Shown: positions 38,750-51,098, numbered from the stretch's first letter. The stretch: DNA of 64,000 nt from Geodermatophilus siccatus (GCF_900103785.1 NZ_FNHE01000013.1:1-64000); one strand, 5' to 3'. The notes: generated from the sequence alone by a model not told the origin. Program-made: numbers and translations.

Positions 38750-39904
38750 GTGAGCAAGAGGCTCGGCTTCGCCGCCCTCAGCGCCGGCATGGCGCTGACC
38801 CTGGCGGCCTGTGGCGGCGAGGGCGCCGGCGGCAGCGGTGGTGCCGGCGGTGGGGGTGCCGAGGCGGAGGACCTGACCATCGGCGTCTCGATGCCGACCC
38901 AGACCTCCGAGCGGTGGATCGCCGACGGGAACAACGTCAAGGAGCAGCTGGAGGGCGAGGGCTACACCGTCGACCTGCAGTACGCCAACGACGACATCCC
39001 CACGCAGTCGCAGCAGATCGACCAGATGATCACCGAGGGTGCCGACATCCTGGTCGTCGCGGCGATCGACGGCACGGCCCTCTCGGGTCAGCTGGAGAAC
39101 GCGGCGTCCAACAACATCCCGGTCATCTCCTACGACCGCCTCATCCGCGACAGCGAGAACGTCGACTTCTACGTCACGTTCGACAACTTCCAGGTGGGCG
39201 TCGCCCAGGGCAACGCCCTGCTGCGGGGCCTCGGCCTGCAGAACGAGGACGGCTCGCCGGGCACCGCGACCGGTCCGTTCAACGTCGAGCTGTTCGCCGG
39301 TTCGCTGGACGACAACAACGCGTTCTTCTTCTGGGACGGCGCGATGTCGGTCCTGCAGCCGCTGATCGACCAGGGCACCCTGGTCGTCAAGTCGGGCCAG
39401 ACCAACATCGAGCAGGCCGCCATCCTGCGCTGGCAGCAGGAGACCGCCCAGCGGCGGATGGAGGACCTGCTGACCTCCGCCTACAACGACGGCTCCCGGG
39501 TCGACGGCGTCCTCTCGCCGTACGACGGCCTCTCCCGCGGCATCATCACCGCGCTGCAGAACGCCGGCTACGGCCCGACGCTCGACGCCGCCAACCCGAT
39601 GGCGGTCGTGACCGGTCAGGACGCCGAGATCGCCTCGGTCAAGCTGATCAACGACGGGGTCCAGAGCTCCACGATCTTCAAGGACACCCGTCTGCTGGCC
39701 GAGCAGGCCGTCGCCGCCGCGTCCGCCTTCGCCGAGGGCAACGAGCCGGAGGCCAACGACACCGAGACGTACAACAACGGCGTCAAGGTCGTCCCGTCCT
39801 ACCTGCTCCCGGTCGAGACGGTCTTCGCGGACGACATCCAGTCCGTGCTGATCGACTCCGGCTACTGGACCCAGGAAGAGGTCGCCAGCGGCCAGGCGGA
39901 CTGA
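38750..39904 (+). CDS. chvE: Sugar ABC transporter substrate-binding lipoprotein, ChvE-like
   Basis: A 384-residue lipoprotein. Residues 1-22 are a signal peptide with lipobox LAAC, then a Gly-rich linker. The periplasmic-binding-protein fold of the galactose/arabinose/xylose class has IGVSMPTQTSERWIADG, DILVVAAIDGTALS, NIPVISYDRLI and VDGVLSPYDGLSRGI. It resembles ChvE/MmsB, binding L-arabinose, D-galactose or related sugars outside the membrane. GTG start with GAGGAGGAG upstream. Neighbouring araBDA makes L-arabinose the likely main substrate (inference). Confidence 0.93.
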   Translation: MSKRLGFAALSAGMALTLAACGGEGAGGSGGAGGGGAEAEDLTIGVSMPTQTSERWIADGNNVKEQLEGEGYTVDLQYANDDIPTQSQQIDQMITEGADILVVAAIDGTALSGQLENAASNNIPVISYDRLIRDSENVDFYVTFDNFQVGVAQGNALLRGLGLQNEDGSPGTATGPFNVELFAGSLDDNNAFFFWDGAMSVLQPLIDQGTLVVKSGQTNIEQAAILRWQQETAQRRMEDLLTSAYNDGSRVDGVLSPYDGLSRGIITALQNAGYGPTLDAANPMAVVTGQDAEIASVKLINDGVQSSTIFKDTRLLAEQAVAAASAFAEGNEPEANDTETYNNGVKVVPSYLLPVETVFADDIQSVLIDSGYWTQEEVASGQAD

Positions 39905-39920
39905 CCGCTCGCCCCTGAGC

Positions 39921-39959
39921 CCGGCCGGGCCCGGCAGCAGCGCTGTCGGGCCCGGCCGG
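39921..39959 (+). terminator. Intercistronic hairpin between chvE and gguA
   Basis: 13-bp perfect arms (39921-39933 / 39947-39959), extendable by four pairs including one G-U. It lies 17 nt after chvE in the middle of the operon. Such stems usually stabilise or partly terminate the binding-protein mRNA, giving excess binding protein over ATPase and permease. Confidence 0.7.
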
Positions 39960-40083
39960 CACCACGCGGGACCGGCATCCCGTGACCTGGCCCACCCCGA
40001 CGGGGTGGCGCACACTTCTCCCCACCATCCGCGGCGCGCCCTCTGCCAGCGACGAGGCGCCGACGACAGGACGACGAGGTCCC

Positions 40084-41615
<1,532 letters not shown>

Positions 41616-41619
<4 letters not shown>

Positions 41620-42881
41620 CCAGGACCGTCCCGCCGTCGTCCGAGCCGGAGGCCCAGTCCTCCACCGCGCCCAAGGACGTCGCCCCCGCCGTCGCCCTCC
41701 ACACCGGCACCAGCAACGTCCGCACCCTGCTGACGAGCAACCTGCGGCAGAGCGGCATCTACATCGCCTTCGTGGCGATCATCGCGCTGTTCGCCGTGCT
41801 GACCGGGGGGACGCTGCTCGCCCCGGGCAACATCACCAACATCGTCCTGCAGTACAGCTACATCCTGATCCTGGCCATCGGCATGGTCATCGTGATCATC
41901 GCCGGGCACATCGACCTCTCGGTCGGGTCGGTGGTGGCGCTCACCGGCGCGGTCTCGGCGGTGCTGGTCATCCGGCAGGGCATGCCGTGGTGGGTGGGCG
42001 TGCTGGCGGCCCTGGCGACGGGTCTCGCGATCGGCGCCTGGCACGGCTTCTGGGTCGCCTACGTCGGCATCCCCGCGTTCATCGTGACCCTCGCCGGCAT
42101 GCTGCTGTTCCGCGGCCTGACGCTGCAGGTGCTCGACAACATCTCGCTGTCACCGTTCCCCCAGGAGTACGGCCGGATCGCCAGCGGCTTCCTCAACGGC
42201 CTCATCGGCGGTCAGGGCTACGACGCGTTCACCCTGCTCGTCTTCGGCATCGCGGTCGCCGGGTACGCGGTCAGCCAGTACCGCAGCCGGATCGCCCGCA
42301 TCCGCTACCAGCAGCCGGTCGAGTCCTTCCCGCTGTTCGTCGCCAAGATCGTGCTCGTCGGCGCGGTGGTCATGGCCTTCGCCTGGCAGCTGGCGACCGC
42401 CCGCGGCCTGCCGATCGTGCTGATCATCCTGGCCGTGCTGATCATCACCTACGGCATCGTCACGACCCGGACGGTCTTCGGCCGCCAGGTCTACGCCATC
42501 GGCGGCAACCTGGCGGCGGCCACGCTGTCGGGGGTGAAGGTCCGGGCGGTCAACTTCTGGATCTTCGTGAACATGGGCTTCCTGGCCGCGGTCGCCGGCG
42601 TCGTCTTCTCGTCGCGGTCCAACGGCGCGCAGCCCAGCGCGGGCAACATGTTCGAGCTCGACGCGATCGCCGCGGCGTTCATCGGCGGTGCCGCCGTCAC
42701 CGGTGGCGTCGGCACGGTGGTCGGCGCCATGGTCGGTGGTCTGATCATGGCCGTCATGAGCAACGGCATGCAGCTCATGGGCGTCGACCAGTCCATCCAG
42801 TCGGTGGTCAAGGGCCTGGTGCTGCTGCTGGCCGTGGCCTTCGACGTCTACAACAAGCGGCGCGCCGGCGCGTCCCGCTGA
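41616..42881 (+). CDS. gguB: Sugar ABC transporter permease, GguB-like
   Basis: A 421-residue permease of the BPD_transp_2 type with about ten transmembrane helices. Landmarks are [21 protein letters not shown] near residue 95, [23 protein letters not shown] and a C-terminal NAVGGVG-like [25 protein letters not shown] long loop (about 170-250) distinguishes GguB/XylH-type permeases. It forms the channel for the ChvE/GguA system. Confidence 0.94.
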
Positions 42882-42972
42882 CGCCCCGGGGGCGGCCCCG
42901 CGGAGCTCACGCGGGGCCGCCCGACAGGGCATCGACCGAGGCGGCCGCGGGCCGGCTCCTCGACGGGGAGGG

Positions 42973-44025
42973 GTGACGGTGGAGCCCGAGGGGCCGAGCC
43001 GAGCGCTGGTCATGTCGGACGTCGCGGCCCGGGCCGGCGTCTCCCACCAGACGGTGTCCCGGGTCATCAACGGGCACCCCAACGTCGCACCCCGGACCCG
43101 TGAGCGCGTCGAGCGGGCGATCCGCGAGCTGGGCTACCGGCCCAACACCGCCGCGCGGGCGCTGGTCACCGGCTCGACCCGCACGCTCGGGTTCGTCGCC
43201 GTGAACATCAACCAGTACGGCCCGGCGCAGACCCTGGTCGGGCTGGAGCGGGCGGCGCGGGCGGCCGGCTACTCGCTCGGCGTCACCGTGCTCGACGAGG
43301 CCACCGCCGAGGCGATGCGCGACGCCCTCGACCGCTTCACGGCCCAGTCGGTGGACGCCGTCCTGGCGCTGGCCACCTACGACGACGCCGTGGAGGCGCT
43401 GCACCAGGTGCACACCCCGCTGCCGCTGGTCACGGTGCAGAGCGGCGGGGCGCTCGAGGAGCCCGCGGTCGGCGTCGACCAGGTCGCCGGTGCCCGGCTG
43501 GCCACCCGGCACCTGCTCGACCTCGGCCACCGCACCGTCCACCACGTCACCGGCCCCGCCGACTCCAAGGAGGCCCGGGACCGGGTCGAGGGCTGGCGCA
43601 CCGAGCTGGCCGCCGTGGGGGCCCCCGCGCCGGAGTGCCTGCACGGCGACTGGACGCCGTCCTCGGGCTACGAGGCCGGCCGCCGGCTGGCTGCCCGCAA
43701 GCGCGCCGGTGAGGACATCACCGCGGTCTTCCTCGCCAACGACCAGATGGCCCTGGGCCTGCTCGCGGCGCTGCACGAGGAGGGCCTCGAGGCGCCGTGC
43801 GACGTCAGCGTGGTCGGCTTCGACGACCTGCCCGAGGCCCCCTACCTGACCCCACCGCTGACCACCGTGCGGCAGGACTTCGCCGAGCTCGGCCGCCGGG
43901 CCGTGGAGCTCGTGCTCGCCCGGCTGGCCGGACGGGAGCTGCACCTGCAGCCGGTCCCGCCGGTCCTGCTCATCCGGTCCAGCACCGGCCCGGTCCCGGT
44001 GGGGAGCACACCCGCCGGGGTGTGA
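42973..44025 (+). CDS. LacI-family regulator of the arabinose locus
   Basis: A 350-residue regulator. The helix-turn-helix is [33 protein letters not shown], followed by the hinge helix [16 protein letters not shown]. The sugar-binding domain contains [21 protein letters not shown] and [23 protein letters not shown]. It lies between the sugar transporter genes and araB. Two matching 14-mers occur before chvE and before araB. I therefore infer that it represses both until arabinose or a metabolite binds. The GTG start follows GGGGAGGG. Confidence 0.92.
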   Translation: MTVEPEGPSRALVMSDVAARAGVSHQTVSRVINGHPNVAPRTRERVERAIRELGYRPNTAARALVTGSTRTLGFVAVNINQYGPAQTLVGLERAARAAGYSLGVTVLDEATAEAMRDALDRFTAQSVDAVLALATYDDAVEALHQVHTPLPLVTVQSGGALEEPAVGVDQVAGARLATRHLLDLGHRTVHHVTGPADSKEARDRVEGWRTELAAVGAPAPECLHGDWTPSSGYEAGRRLAARKRAGEDITAVFLANDQMALGLLAALHEEGLEAPCDVSVVGFDDLPEAPYLTPPLTTVRQDFAELGRRAVELVLARLAGRELHLQPVPPVLLIRSSTGPVPVGSTPAGV

Positions 44026-44035
44026 CGCCAGTCCC

Positions 44036-44049
44036 TGTTAGCGCTAACA
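44036..44049. promoter_or_regulatory. LacI-type operator before araB
   Basis: TGTTAGCGCTAACA, a perfect 14-bp palindrome with the central CG typical of LacI-family sites. It lies 11 nt after the regulator gene and 103 nt before araB. Confidence 0.85.
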
Positions 44050-44100
44050 TCCCGGCGGCGACGCGACCGTCGTCGTGGCCGCCGGGCGGAGGAGGAACGC

Positions 44101-44142
44101 ATGCCGGACACCGCGCTGCGGCGGGAGGGTCGCGGGAGATGA
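44101..44142 (+). CDS. Thirteen-codon leader ORF coupled to araB
   Basis: ATG at 44101 is preceded by GGAGGAGG at an ideal distance, stronger than the site of araB itself. The frame encodes [13 protein letters not shown] and stops at TGA 44140-44142, overlapping the araB ATG (ATGA). Ribosomes that finish it are placed to start araB. It could be a translational coupling leader or a regulatory uORF. No attenuator stem is seen. An alternative is a 5' end altered by mutation. Confidence 0.5.
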   Translation: MPDTALRREGRGR

Positions 44143-45734
44143 CGATGGACGTCGGCGAGGCGATCACCGGAGGTCGCACGGCCCTGGGGATCGAGCTGGG
44201 ATCGACCCGGATCAAGGCGGTCCTCATCGGCCCGGACCACGCTCCGCTCGCGGTCGGCAGCCACGACTGGGAGAACCAGTTCGTCGAGCGGCGGTGGACG
44301 TACTCGCTGGAGGCCGTCTGGGCGGGGGTGCAGCAGAGTGTCGCGGCTCTGGCGGACGACGTGCAGCGACGCCACGGGGTCGAGCTGGCAGGAGTCGGCG
44401 CGCTCGGCGTGTCGGCGATGATGCACGGCTACCTGGCGTTCGACGTGGACGGTGAGCTGCTCACGCCGTTCCGCACCTGGCGCAACACGAACACGGGTCG
44501 ATCAGCGGAGCGGCTCAGCGCGGAGTTCGGCGTCAACATCCCGCACCGGTGGAGCGTCGCGCACCTCTACCAGGCGATCCTGGACGGCGAGGACCACGTC
44601 GGCCGGATCGACCACCTGACGACCCTGGCCGGCTACGTGCACTGGCAGCTCACCGGCGAGAAGGTCCTCGGCATCGGCGACGCCAGCGGCATGTTCCCGA
44701 TCGACGCCGGTACCGGCGGTTACTCCGCTCCGATGCTGGACCGGTTCGACCAGCTGGCCGCCGAGGCCGGGGTCGAGCTGACCCTCGCCGACCTGCTGCC
44801 CAGGATCGCGTCCGCCGGCGAGCCGGCCGGCGAGCTCACCGAGGCGGGCGCGCAGCTGCTCGACCCGACCGGGCGGCTGCGGCCCGGCATCCCGCTCTGC
44901 CCACCCGAGGGTGACGCGGGCACGGGGATGGTCGCCACCAACTCGGTCGCTCCGCGCACCGGCAACGTCTCCGCCGGGACGAGCATCTTCGCCATGGTCG
45001 TGCTCGAGCGCGAACTCACCCGGGCGCACCGCGAACTCGACCTCGTGACCACGCCGGCCGGCGACCCGGTGGCCATGGTGCACTGCAACAACGGGGCCAG
45101 CGAGGTGAACGCCTGGGTCGGTCTGTTCACCGAGTTCGCCCGGGCGCTGGGTTCCGAGGTGGACCAGTCGGCGGTCTTCGAGGTCCTGTTCTCCGCCGCG
45201 CTCGGTGGTGCCGGCGACGGCGGCGGGATGCTGGCCTACAACTACCTCTCCGGGGAGCCGATCACCGACCTCGAGGAGGGGCGGCCGCTGTTCGTGCGGT
45301 CCCCGGACAGCAGGTTCGACCTCGCCACCTTCATGCGGACGCACCTGTTCGCGTCGCTGGCCACGCTGCGGATCGGCATGGACGTCCTGCAGAAGACCGA
45401 GGGCGTGCGGCTGGACCGGATGTTCGCGCACGGCGGCCTGTTCCGGACCAGGGGCGTGGCGCAACGCTTCCTGGCCGCCGCGATCGACACCCCGGTGTCC
45501 GTCGGGGACGTCGCTGCCGAGGGTGGTGCCTGGGGGATCGCCGTCCTGGCTGCCTTCGCCACCCGCCGCTCGCCGGGGCAGGACCTGGCCGACTACCTCG
45601 ACACGACGGTCTTCGCCGGCGCGGCGCTGGAGACCGCCGAGCCCGAGCCGGACGACGTCGCCGGCTTCGACGCGTTCATGCAGCGGTACGTCGCCGGGCT
45701 CCCGGTCGAGCGGGCCGCCGTGACATGCCTGTGA
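44139..45734 (+). CDS. araB: FGGY-family sugar kinase, ribulokinase of the arabinose pathway
   Basis: A 531-residue FGGY kinase. The N-terminal phosphate loop is [17 protein letters not shown]; the sugar-binding domain has [16 protein letters not shown] and [15 protein letters not shown]. The C-terminal domain includes [16 protein letters not shown] and [29 protein letters not shown]. It phosphorylates L-ribulose. By sequence it belongs to a kinase clade distinct from classical E. coli AraB; the role rests on the flanking araD and araA. ATG 44139 overlaps the leader ORF stop. Confidence 0.9.
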   Translation: MTMDVGEAITGGRTALGIELGSTRIKAVLIGPDHAPLAVGSHDWENQFVERRWTYSLEAVWAGVQQSVAALADDVQRRHGVELAGVGALGVSAMMHGYLAFDVDGELLTPFRTWRNTNTGRSAERLSAEFGVNIPHRWSVAHLYQAILDGEDHVGRIDHLTTLAGYVHWQLTGEKVLGIGDASGMFPIDAGTGGYSAPMLDRFDQLAAEAGVELTLADLLPRIASAGEPAGELTEAGAQLLDPTGRLRPGIPLCPPEGDAGTGMVATNSVAPRTGNVSAGTSIFAMVVLERELTRAHRELDLVTTPAGDPVAMVHCNNGASEVNAWVGLFTEFARALGSEVDQSAVFEVLFSAALGGAGDGGGMLAYNYLSGEPITDLEEGRPLFVRSPDSRFDLATFMRTHLFASLATLRIGMDVLQKTEGVRLDRMFAHGGLFRTRGVAQRFLAAAIDTPVSVGDVAAEGGAWGIAVLAAFATRRSPGQDLADYLDTTVFAGAALETAEPEPDDVAGFDAFMQRYVAGLPVERAAVTCL

Positions 45735-45782
45735 GTCCCTGTCCGTGACCACGTCCGCCGCACTCGCCGAGGAGCAGGCCGC

Positions 45783-46463
45783 ATGACCACCACCGAGCCC
45801 CGCACCGAGCGGGGCACCCACCGCGCGCAGCGCGAGCACGTCGCCGCCCTCCACGCCGAGCTGACCCGCAACGGGTTGGTCACCTGGACCTCCGGCAACG
45901 TGTCGGAGCGGGTGCCCGGCGAGGACCTGTTCGTCATCAAGGGCAGCGGCGTCCTCTACGACGAGCTGACATGGGAGGGCATCACCGTCTGCGACCTCGA
46001 CGGCAACGCCGTCGACGGGGTCAAGAAGCCCTCCAGCGACACCGACGCGCACGCCTACGTCTACCGGCACCTGCCCGAGGTCAACGGCCAGGTGCACACG
46101 CACAGCCCCTACGCCACGGCCTGGGCGGCGCGGGCCGAGCCGATCCCGTGCGTGCTCACCGCGATGGCCGACGAGTTCGGCGGGCCCATCCCGATCGGCC
46201 CGTTCGCGCTCATCGGCGACGACTCGATCGGCCGCGGCATCGTCGAGACGCTGCGCGACTCGCGCTCGCCCGCGGTGCTCATGCAGAACCACGGCGTCTT
46301 CACCATCGGCCCGTCGGCCAAGGCGGCGGTCAAGGCCGCGGTCATGACCGAGGACGTCGCCCGCACGGTGCACCTGTCCCGCCAGCTCGGCGAGCCCCTG
46401 CCCATCGCGCAGTCGGACATCGACTCGCTGTACGCCCGCTACCAGAACGTCTACGGACAGTGA
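45783..46463 (+). CDS. araD: L-ribulose-5-phosphate 4-epimerase
   Basis: A 226-residue class II aldolase-fold epimerase. The phosphate and zinc motifs are [43 protein letters not shown], the zinc ligands in [13 protein letters not shown] and [10 protein letters not shown]. It converts L-ribulose 5-phosphate to D-xylulose 5-phosphate. It lies between araB and araA. ATG start with GAGGAGCAGG upstream. Confidence 0.95.
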   Translation: MTTTEPRTERGTHRAQREHVAALHAELTRNGLVTWTSGNVSERVPGEDLFVIKGSGVLYDELTWEGITVCDLDGNAVDGVKKPSSDTDAHAYVYRHLPEVNGQVHTHSPYATAWAARAEPIPCVLTAMADEFGGPIPIGPFALIGDDSIGRGIVETLRDSRSPAVLMQNHGVFTIGPSAKAAVKAAVMTEDVARTVHLSRQLGEPLPIAQSDIDSLYARYQNVYGQ

Positions 46464-46477
46464 GGAGAGGTCCCATC

Positions 46478-47986
46478 GTGGTTGCCGACCCGTTCGAGGG
46501 GCACGAGGTCTGGTTCCTGACCGGCAGCCAGGGGCTGTACGGCGAGGAGACCCTGCAGCAGGTCGCCGAGCAGTCGCAGCGGGTCGCCGCGGCGCTCGAC
46601 GAGGCCGCCGAGGTGCCGGTGCGGGTGGTGTGGAAGCCGGTCCTCACCGACGCCGCCGCGATCCGGCGGGCGATGGGCGCGGCCAACGAGGACCCGACCT
46701 GCGTCGGCGTCGTCACCTGGATGCACACCTTCTCCCCGGCGAAGATGTGGATCAGCGGGCTGGACGCGCTGCGCAAGCCGCTGCTGCACCTGCACACCCA
46801 GGCCGACGCCGCCCTGCCGTGGGCGACGATCGACATGGACTTCATGAACCTCAACCAGGCCGCGCACGGCGACCGGGAGTACGGGTTCGTGCTGACCCGG
46901 CTGCGCATGCCGCGCACGACGGTGGCCGGCCACGTGTCCAACCCGCGGGTGCGCTCCCGGGTCGGCTCGTGGGCGCGTGCGGCGGTCGCTGCCCATGCGG
47001 CCCGGTCGCTGCGGCTGGCGCGCTTCGGCGACAACATGCGCAACGTCGCGGTCACCGAGGGCGACAAGGTCGAGGCCGAGATCCGCTTCGGCATGTCGGT
47101 GAACACCTGGGGCGTCAACGACCTGGTCGCCGTGGTCGACGCCGTCGAGGACAAGGCCGTCGACGCCCTCGTCGAGGAGTACGGCGACCTGTACGAGTTC
47201 GCCGACGACGCCCGCCCGGGCGGGCCGCGGCACGAGGCCGTGCGCTACCAAGCCCGCATCGAGGCGGCGCTGCGCAGCTTCCTGGAGGACGGCGGCTTCA
47301 CCGCGTTCACCACGAACTTCGAGGACCTCGGCGGGCTGCGCCAGCTCCCCGGCCTCGCCGTCCAGCGGCTGATGGCCGACGGCTACGGCTTCGGCGGCGA
47401 GGGCGACTGGAAGACCGCGGCGCTGCTGCGCACCCTCAAGGTCGCCGCGGCCGGGCTGCCCGGCGGCACCTCCTTCATGGAGGACTACACCTACGACCTC
47501 ACCGGGACGCCGAAGATCCTCGGCGCGCACATGCTCGAGGTCTGCCCGACCATCGCCGGCGACCGGCCTCGGGTCGAGGTGCACCCGCTGTCGATCGGCG
47601 GCCGCGAGGACCCGGCCCGCCTGGTCTTCACCGCGGCGCCGGGCGCGGGCGTCGTCGTGGGCTGGTGCGACCTGGGCGACCGGTTCCGCTGGGTGGCCAA
47701 CGAGGTCGACGTCGTCGAGCCCGACGAGCCGCTGCCGAACCTGCCGGTGGCCCGCGCGGTGTGGCAGCCGCGGCCGGACTTCGAGACGGCGACCGAGGGG
47801 TGGCTGACCGCCGGCGGCCCGCACCACACGGTGCTCTCCACCGCGATCGGCGCCGACGAGCTCACCGACCTGGCCGAGGTGTTCGCGACCGAGCTGGTGC
47901 TCATCGACGCCGACACCACCCGCCGCTCGCTGGCGAAGGAGCTGCGCTGGGGCGCCGCGTACCACCGCCTCGCCCAGGGCCTCTAG
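46478..47986 (+). CDS. araA: L-arabinose isomerase
   Basis: A 502-residue isomerase. Motifs: [17 protein letters not shown] at the N-terminus, [47 protein letters not shown], and the metal-site stretch [12 protein letters not shown] with the downstream [11 protein letters not shown]. It converts L-arabinose to L-ribulose. The GTG start has GGAGAGG upstream. Its TAG stop overlaps the convergent tetR stop within CTAG. Confidence 0.96.
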   Translation: MVADPFEGHEVWFLTGSQGLYGEETLQQVAEQSQRVAAALDEAAEVPVRVVWKPVLTDAAAIRRAMGAANEDPTCVGVVTWMHTFSPAKMWISGLDALRKPLLHLHTQADAALPWATIDMDFMNLNQAAHGDREYGFVLTRLRMPRTTVAGHVSNPRVRSRVGSWARAAVAAHAARSLRLARFGDNMRNVAVTEGDKVEAEIRFGMSVNTWGVNDLVAVVDAVEDKAVDALVEEYGDLYEFADDARPGGPRHEAVRYQARIEAALRSFLEDGGFTAFTTNFEDLGGLRQLPGLAVQRLMADGYGFGGEGDWKTAALLRTLKVAAAGLPGGTSFMEDYTYDLTGTPKILGAHMLEVCPTIAGDRPRVEVHPLSIGGREDPARLVFTAAPGAGVVVGWCDLGDRFRWVANEVDVVEPDEPLPNLPVARAVWQPRPDFETATEGWLTAGGPHHTVLSTAIGADELTDLAEVFATELVLIDADTTRRSLAKELRWGAAYHRLAQGL

Positions 47987-48588
47987 GCCGACGAGTCGCT
48001 CTCGAGGAGGGCGGCGACCGCCGCCCGGGCCCGGACCCGGGCGCGGCCGTCGCCCTCCACCAGAGCGGAGATCACGGTCCCGTCCAGGACGGCGACCAGC
48101 TGAGCCGTGTCGGCGCCGGCGTGCCCGCAGCGGTCCAGTGCCTCGGTGAGCAGTGCGTCCACCCGACGTCGGGTCTGCCGGAGGACCGGCCGCAGCGCCG
48201 GGTGCCGGCCGCCGGCGAGGAAGCGCTCGTAGTGGGCCTGGAGGTCTGCGTCCTCGAGTCGGTCGGGGCCGAGGACGACGTCCAGGACGATGCCGGCGAC
48301 CCGGTCGGCCGACGTGCGCCGCCGGGGCAGTGCGGCGACCAGTTCGGTGACGGGGCCCAGCTCGTCGTCCGCGGCGCGCTCGACGGCGGCCACGAGCAGG
48401 TCGTCGAGCGAGCGGAAGTAGTAGGTGGTGGCGGCGAGCGGGACGCCCGCGGCGGCCGCCACCGCGCGGTGCGACGTCCCGTCGGGGCCCTCCGTCGCGA
48501 CGAGCCTCGCCGCCGCCGCCACGATCGCCTCCCGGCGGGCCGCGCCCTTGGCCGTCGCCGGCCGGGACGCCCCGCCCGTCGCGGCCAC
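47983..48588 (-). CDS. TetR-family regulator
   Basis: A 201-residue regulator. The N-terminal helix-turn-helix reads [46 protein letters not shown]. The C-terminal domain is variable. The GTG start lies 2 nt after the stop of the SMR gene, so both are one operon. It presumably represses the pair through the nested palindromes at 48934-48980. Confidence 0.93.
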   Translation of the reverse strand: MAATGGASRPATAKGAARREAIVAAAARLVATEGPDGTSHRAVAAAAGVPLAATTYYFRSLDDLLVAAVERAADDELGPVTELVAALPRRRTSADRVAGIVLDVVLGPDRLEDADLQAHYERFLAGGRHPALRPVLRQTRRRVDALLTEALDRCGHAGADTAQLVAVLDGTVISALVEGDGRARVRARAAVAALLESDSSA

Positions 48589-48590
48589 GG

Positions 48591-48917
48591 TCAGTGGGCC
48601 GACGACGAGGAGAGGTTCAGGCCGATCACCCCGCCGATGATGAGTGCGATCGAGACCAGCCGGAGGGTCGTCACCGGGTCGCGCAGGAAGACCATCCCCA
48701 CGATCGCCGTCCCGGCCGCGCCGATGCCGGTCCACACCGCGTACGCGCTGCCCACCGGCAGGCTCCGCAGCGCCCAGGACAGCAGGCCGAAGCTGATGGC
48801 GGCGGAGCTGATGAACGCCAGCGACCACCCCAGCCGGCTGAACCCCTCCGACAGCTTCAGGGAGACCGCGAAGGCCGTCTCGAACAGTCCGGCCACGATG
48901 ACCATCGCCCACGCCAC
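48591..48917 (-). CDS. Small multidrug resistance (SMR) efflux protein
   Basis: A 108-residue four-helix transporter. The membrane-embedded Glu lies in AGLFETAFAVSLKLSEGFSR; SYAVWTGIG-like [25 protein letters not shown] is also present. It exports cationic or guanidinium-type compounds with protons. The GTG at 48917 is preferred: GGAGG lies 6 nt upstream, and family members begin MAW. A GTG at 48932 would place the ribosome binding site inside the gene. Confidence 0.93.
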   Translation of the reverse strand: MAWAMVIVAGLFETAFAVSLKLSEGFSRLGWSLAFISSAAISFGLLSWALRSLPVGSAYAVWTGIGAAGTAIVGMVFLRDPVTTLRLVSIALIIGGVIGLNLSSSSAH

Positions 48918-48933
48918 TGCAGGCCTCCTCACG

Positions 48934-48980
48934 TCGATTGAGACGACCGTACCAGAAACTGGTACGGCCGTACCAATCGA
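48934..48980. promoter_or_regulatory. Nested palindromes, probable TetR operator
   Basis: Outer arms TCGATTG / CAATCGA (48934-48940, 48974-48980) enclose CCGTACCAG-AAA-CTGGTACGG (48947-48967), which overlaps the perfect 14-mer GGTACGGCCGTACC (48961-48974). Three GGTACGG half-sites result. It lies directly upstream of the SMR gene. Confidence 0.8.
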
Positions 48981-48996
48981 GGGGAGGGGTGCAGCC

Positions 48997-50232
48997 CTAC
49001 AGCGGGTCGCGGGCGACGGGGCAGGACATGCACCTCGGTCCGCCGCGGCCGCTGCCCAGCTCCGAGCCGGCGATCCGCACCACCTCGATGCCGGCCGCCT
49101 CGAGCGCGGCGTTGGTGACGGTGTTGCGCTCGTAGGCCACCGCCAGCCGCGGGGCGACCGCGAGGGTGTTGTTGCCGTCGTCCCACTGCTCGCGCTCGGC
49201 GGTGACCGGGTCGAGACCGGTGTCGATCACCCGCAGCCGGTCGATGCCCATCGCGGCGGCCGCGGCCTCGAGGAACGGTGCCGGGCCGCGGACGACGAGG
49301 TCGGTGGTGTCGTCGTCGGCCATCCGTGCGGCCCCACCCTCCCCGGCGGTGACCGTCCAGGCGGCCAGCGAGCCGGCGACCGCCGGGTACACCAGCATCG
49401 CGTCGACGTCGACCATCGTGGCGATGGTGTCCAGGTGCATGGTCGCCCGCTGCTGCGCGATCGGGACGACGAGCACCGTGTGCGCCAGCCGGCGTGCGAA
49501 GACGCGGCGGGCCAGCCGCTCCGCGCCGCCGGGCGTCGTCCGCTCACCGACGCCGACCGCGACCACCCCTGGCGCCAGCAGCAGCACGTCGCCGCCCTCG
49601 AGGTGCTCCAGGGAGGCGTCGTAGAGCTGCTCGGCGCCGGCGAAGCGCGGGTGGTGGGCGTAGACCGCGGCGGTGATGGTGCTCTCCCGGTGCCGCGCCG
49701 GCATCGCCAGCGACGTCACCGCGACCTGGTCGCCCACCCACACCGACGAGTCGCGGGTGAACAGCAGGTTGGGCAGCGGGGGGACGACGAAGTCGCCGCG
49801 CGCCATGAGCTCCCAGGACAGGCCGCGGGCGCCGGGCAGCTCGTCGTGGGCCACCCCGGCGACCAGCGCGCGGGCGAGGTCCTCGGGGGAGAGGTCGGCC
49901 AGGTGGGCGGCGGTGGTGCGCTTGAGCGTCGCGCCCAGCCGCGGGTCCTCGACGGCGGCCGTGACCAGCTCCGCGCGCGCCGCGGGGTCGGCGAGGACCT
50001 CGGCCAGCAGCCGGTCCAGGTACAGCACCTCCACGCCGCGGGCGGTGAGCTCCGCGGCGAACGCGTCGTGCTCCTCCTGCGCCCGGCGCACCCACGGCAC
50101 GCCGTCGAACAGCAGCTGGTCGTTGTTCCGCGGGGTCAGCCGGCGCAGCTCGGGGCCCGGCCGGTGCAGCAACACCGTCCGCAGCGGCCCGACCTCGCTG
50201 GTGGCGCCCCGGGCGGCGGCGGGTGCGGTCAT
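48997..50232 (-). CDS. arcA: Arginine deiminase
   Basis: A 411-residue guanidine-modifying enzyme. Catalytic features: [13 protein letters not shown] (Asp pair), [34 protein letters not shown] with the catalytic His, and the nucleophile Cys404 in [12 protein letters not shown] at the C-terminus. It converts arginine to citrulline and ammonia. No arcB, arcC or antiporter gene is adjacent, so it is not a full ADI operon here. ATG start at 50232, divergent from the SDR gene. Confidence 0.96.
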   Translation of the reverse strand: MTAPAAARGATSEVGPLRTVLLHRPGPELRRLTPRNNDQLLFDGVPWVRRAQEEHDAFAAELTARGVEVLYLDRLLAEVLADPAARAELVTAAVEDPRLGATLKRTTAAHLADLSPEDLARALVAGVAHDELPGARGLSWELMARGDFVVPPLPNLLFTRDSSVWVGDQVAVTSLAMPARHRESTITAAVYAHHPRFAGAEQLYDASLEHLEGGDVLLLAPGVVAVGVGERTTPGGAERLARRVFARRLAHTVLVVPIAQQRATMHLDTIATMVDVDAMLVYPAVAGSLAAWTVTAGEGGAARMADDDTTDLVVRGPAPFLEAAAAAMGIDRLRVIDTGLDPVTAEREQWDDGNNTLAVAPRLAVAYERNTVTNAALEAAGIEVVRIAGSELGSGRGGPRCMSCPVARDPL

Positions 50233-50325
50233 GCGCCGAGGCTGGCACAGGAGGCGCGCCGGTCGCTGGATACGGTGCTCCGGCCGGGGGCCGACGACGT
50301 CCCCACGACGCGGAGGAGACCGCCC

Positions 50326-51093
50326 GTGCACCTGTTCGACCTCACCGGGAAGGTCGCCGTGGTCACCGGCGGCACCCGTGGCATCGGCCTGATGATGGCC
50401 CGCGGGCTGCTGCAGGCCGGCGCGTCGGTCTACATCAGTTCCCGCAAGGCCGACGCCGGTGAGGCGGCGGCCGCCGAGCTGTCGCAGTTCGGCAAGGTGG
50501 AGTCGATCCCCGCCGACGTCTCGACCGAGGCCGAGTGCGTGCGCCTGGCCCAGGAGGTGGGCCGCCGCGAGGAGCGGCTGCACGTGCTGGTCAACAACGC
50601 CGGCGCCACCTGGGGCGAGCCGTTCGCGACGTTCCCCGCCTCGGCCTGGGACAAGGTGCTCGACCTGAACCTCAAGGCGCCGTTCTTCCTCACCCGCGCC
50701 TTCCTGCCGCTGCTCGAGGCCGCCGGCACCGACGACGACCCGGCCCGCGTGGTCAACGTCGGCAGCATCGACGGGCTGCACGCGCCGTCCCTGCCGACCT
50801 ACTCCTACTCGGCGAGCAAGGCCGGGGTGCACCACCTCACCCGGGTGCTGGCCAAGGAGCTGGGCCCCAGGCGGATCACCGTCAACGCCGTCGCCCCCGG
50901 CCCGTTCGAGTCGAAGATGATGGCCGCCACGCTCGCCGCCCACGGCGACGAGATCGCCGCGTCGTCCCCGCTGGGCCGCATCGGCCGGCCCGACGACATG
51001 GCCGGCGTCGTCGTGTACCTGGCCAGCCGGGCCGGTGCCTACGTCACCGGCGCGGTCATCCCGGTCGACGGCGGGCGCGCGACCACCCTCTGA
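50326..51093 (+). CDS. Short-chain dehydrogenase/reductase
   Basis: A 255-residue classical SDR. Cofactor motif [20 protein letters not shown], then NNAG in LVNNAGATW, catalytic Ser in VGSIDG, and Tyr/Lys in [21 protein letters not shown]. The C-terminus [13 protein letters not shown]-like segment completes the fold. It resembles 3-oxoacyl-ACP reductase-type or gluconate dehydrogenase-type enzymes. Arg in SSRKADAG after beta-2 suggests NADP preference. TACGGT at 50271-50276 is a -10 candidate; GTG start with CGGAGGAG. Confidence 0.93.
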   Translation: MHLFDLTGKVAVVTGGTRGIGLMMARGLLQAGASVYISSRKADAGEAAAAELSQFGKVESIPADVSTEAECVRLAQEVGRREERLHVLVNNAGATWGEPFATFPASAWDKVLDLNLKAPFFLTRAFLPLLEAAGTDDDPARVVNVGSIDGLHAPSLPTYSYSASKAGVHHLTRVLAKELGPRRITVNAVAPGPFESKMMAATLAAHGDEIAASSPLGRIGRPDDMAGVVVYLASRAGAYVTGAVIPVDGGRATTL

Positions 51094-51098
51094 CGCCG

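Noticed and set aside
48918-48932. Longer start for the SMR gene (GTG 48932)
   Set aside because: It would put the GGAGG ribosome site inside codons 2-3. Family members start at MAW, which corresponds to 48917.
48997-50232. A complete arginine deiminase operon
   Set aside because: No carbamate kinase, ornithine carbamoyltransferase or arginine/ornithine antiporter gene is adjacent.
46630-51093. A very long open frame (about 1,490 codons) on the plus strand across araA, tetR, SMR and arcA
   Set aside because: Only its last 255 codons (from 50326) encode a protein with recognisable motifs, the SDR. The rest is Arg/Pro/Gly-rich sequence out of frame with real genes, as expected in a GC-rich genome.
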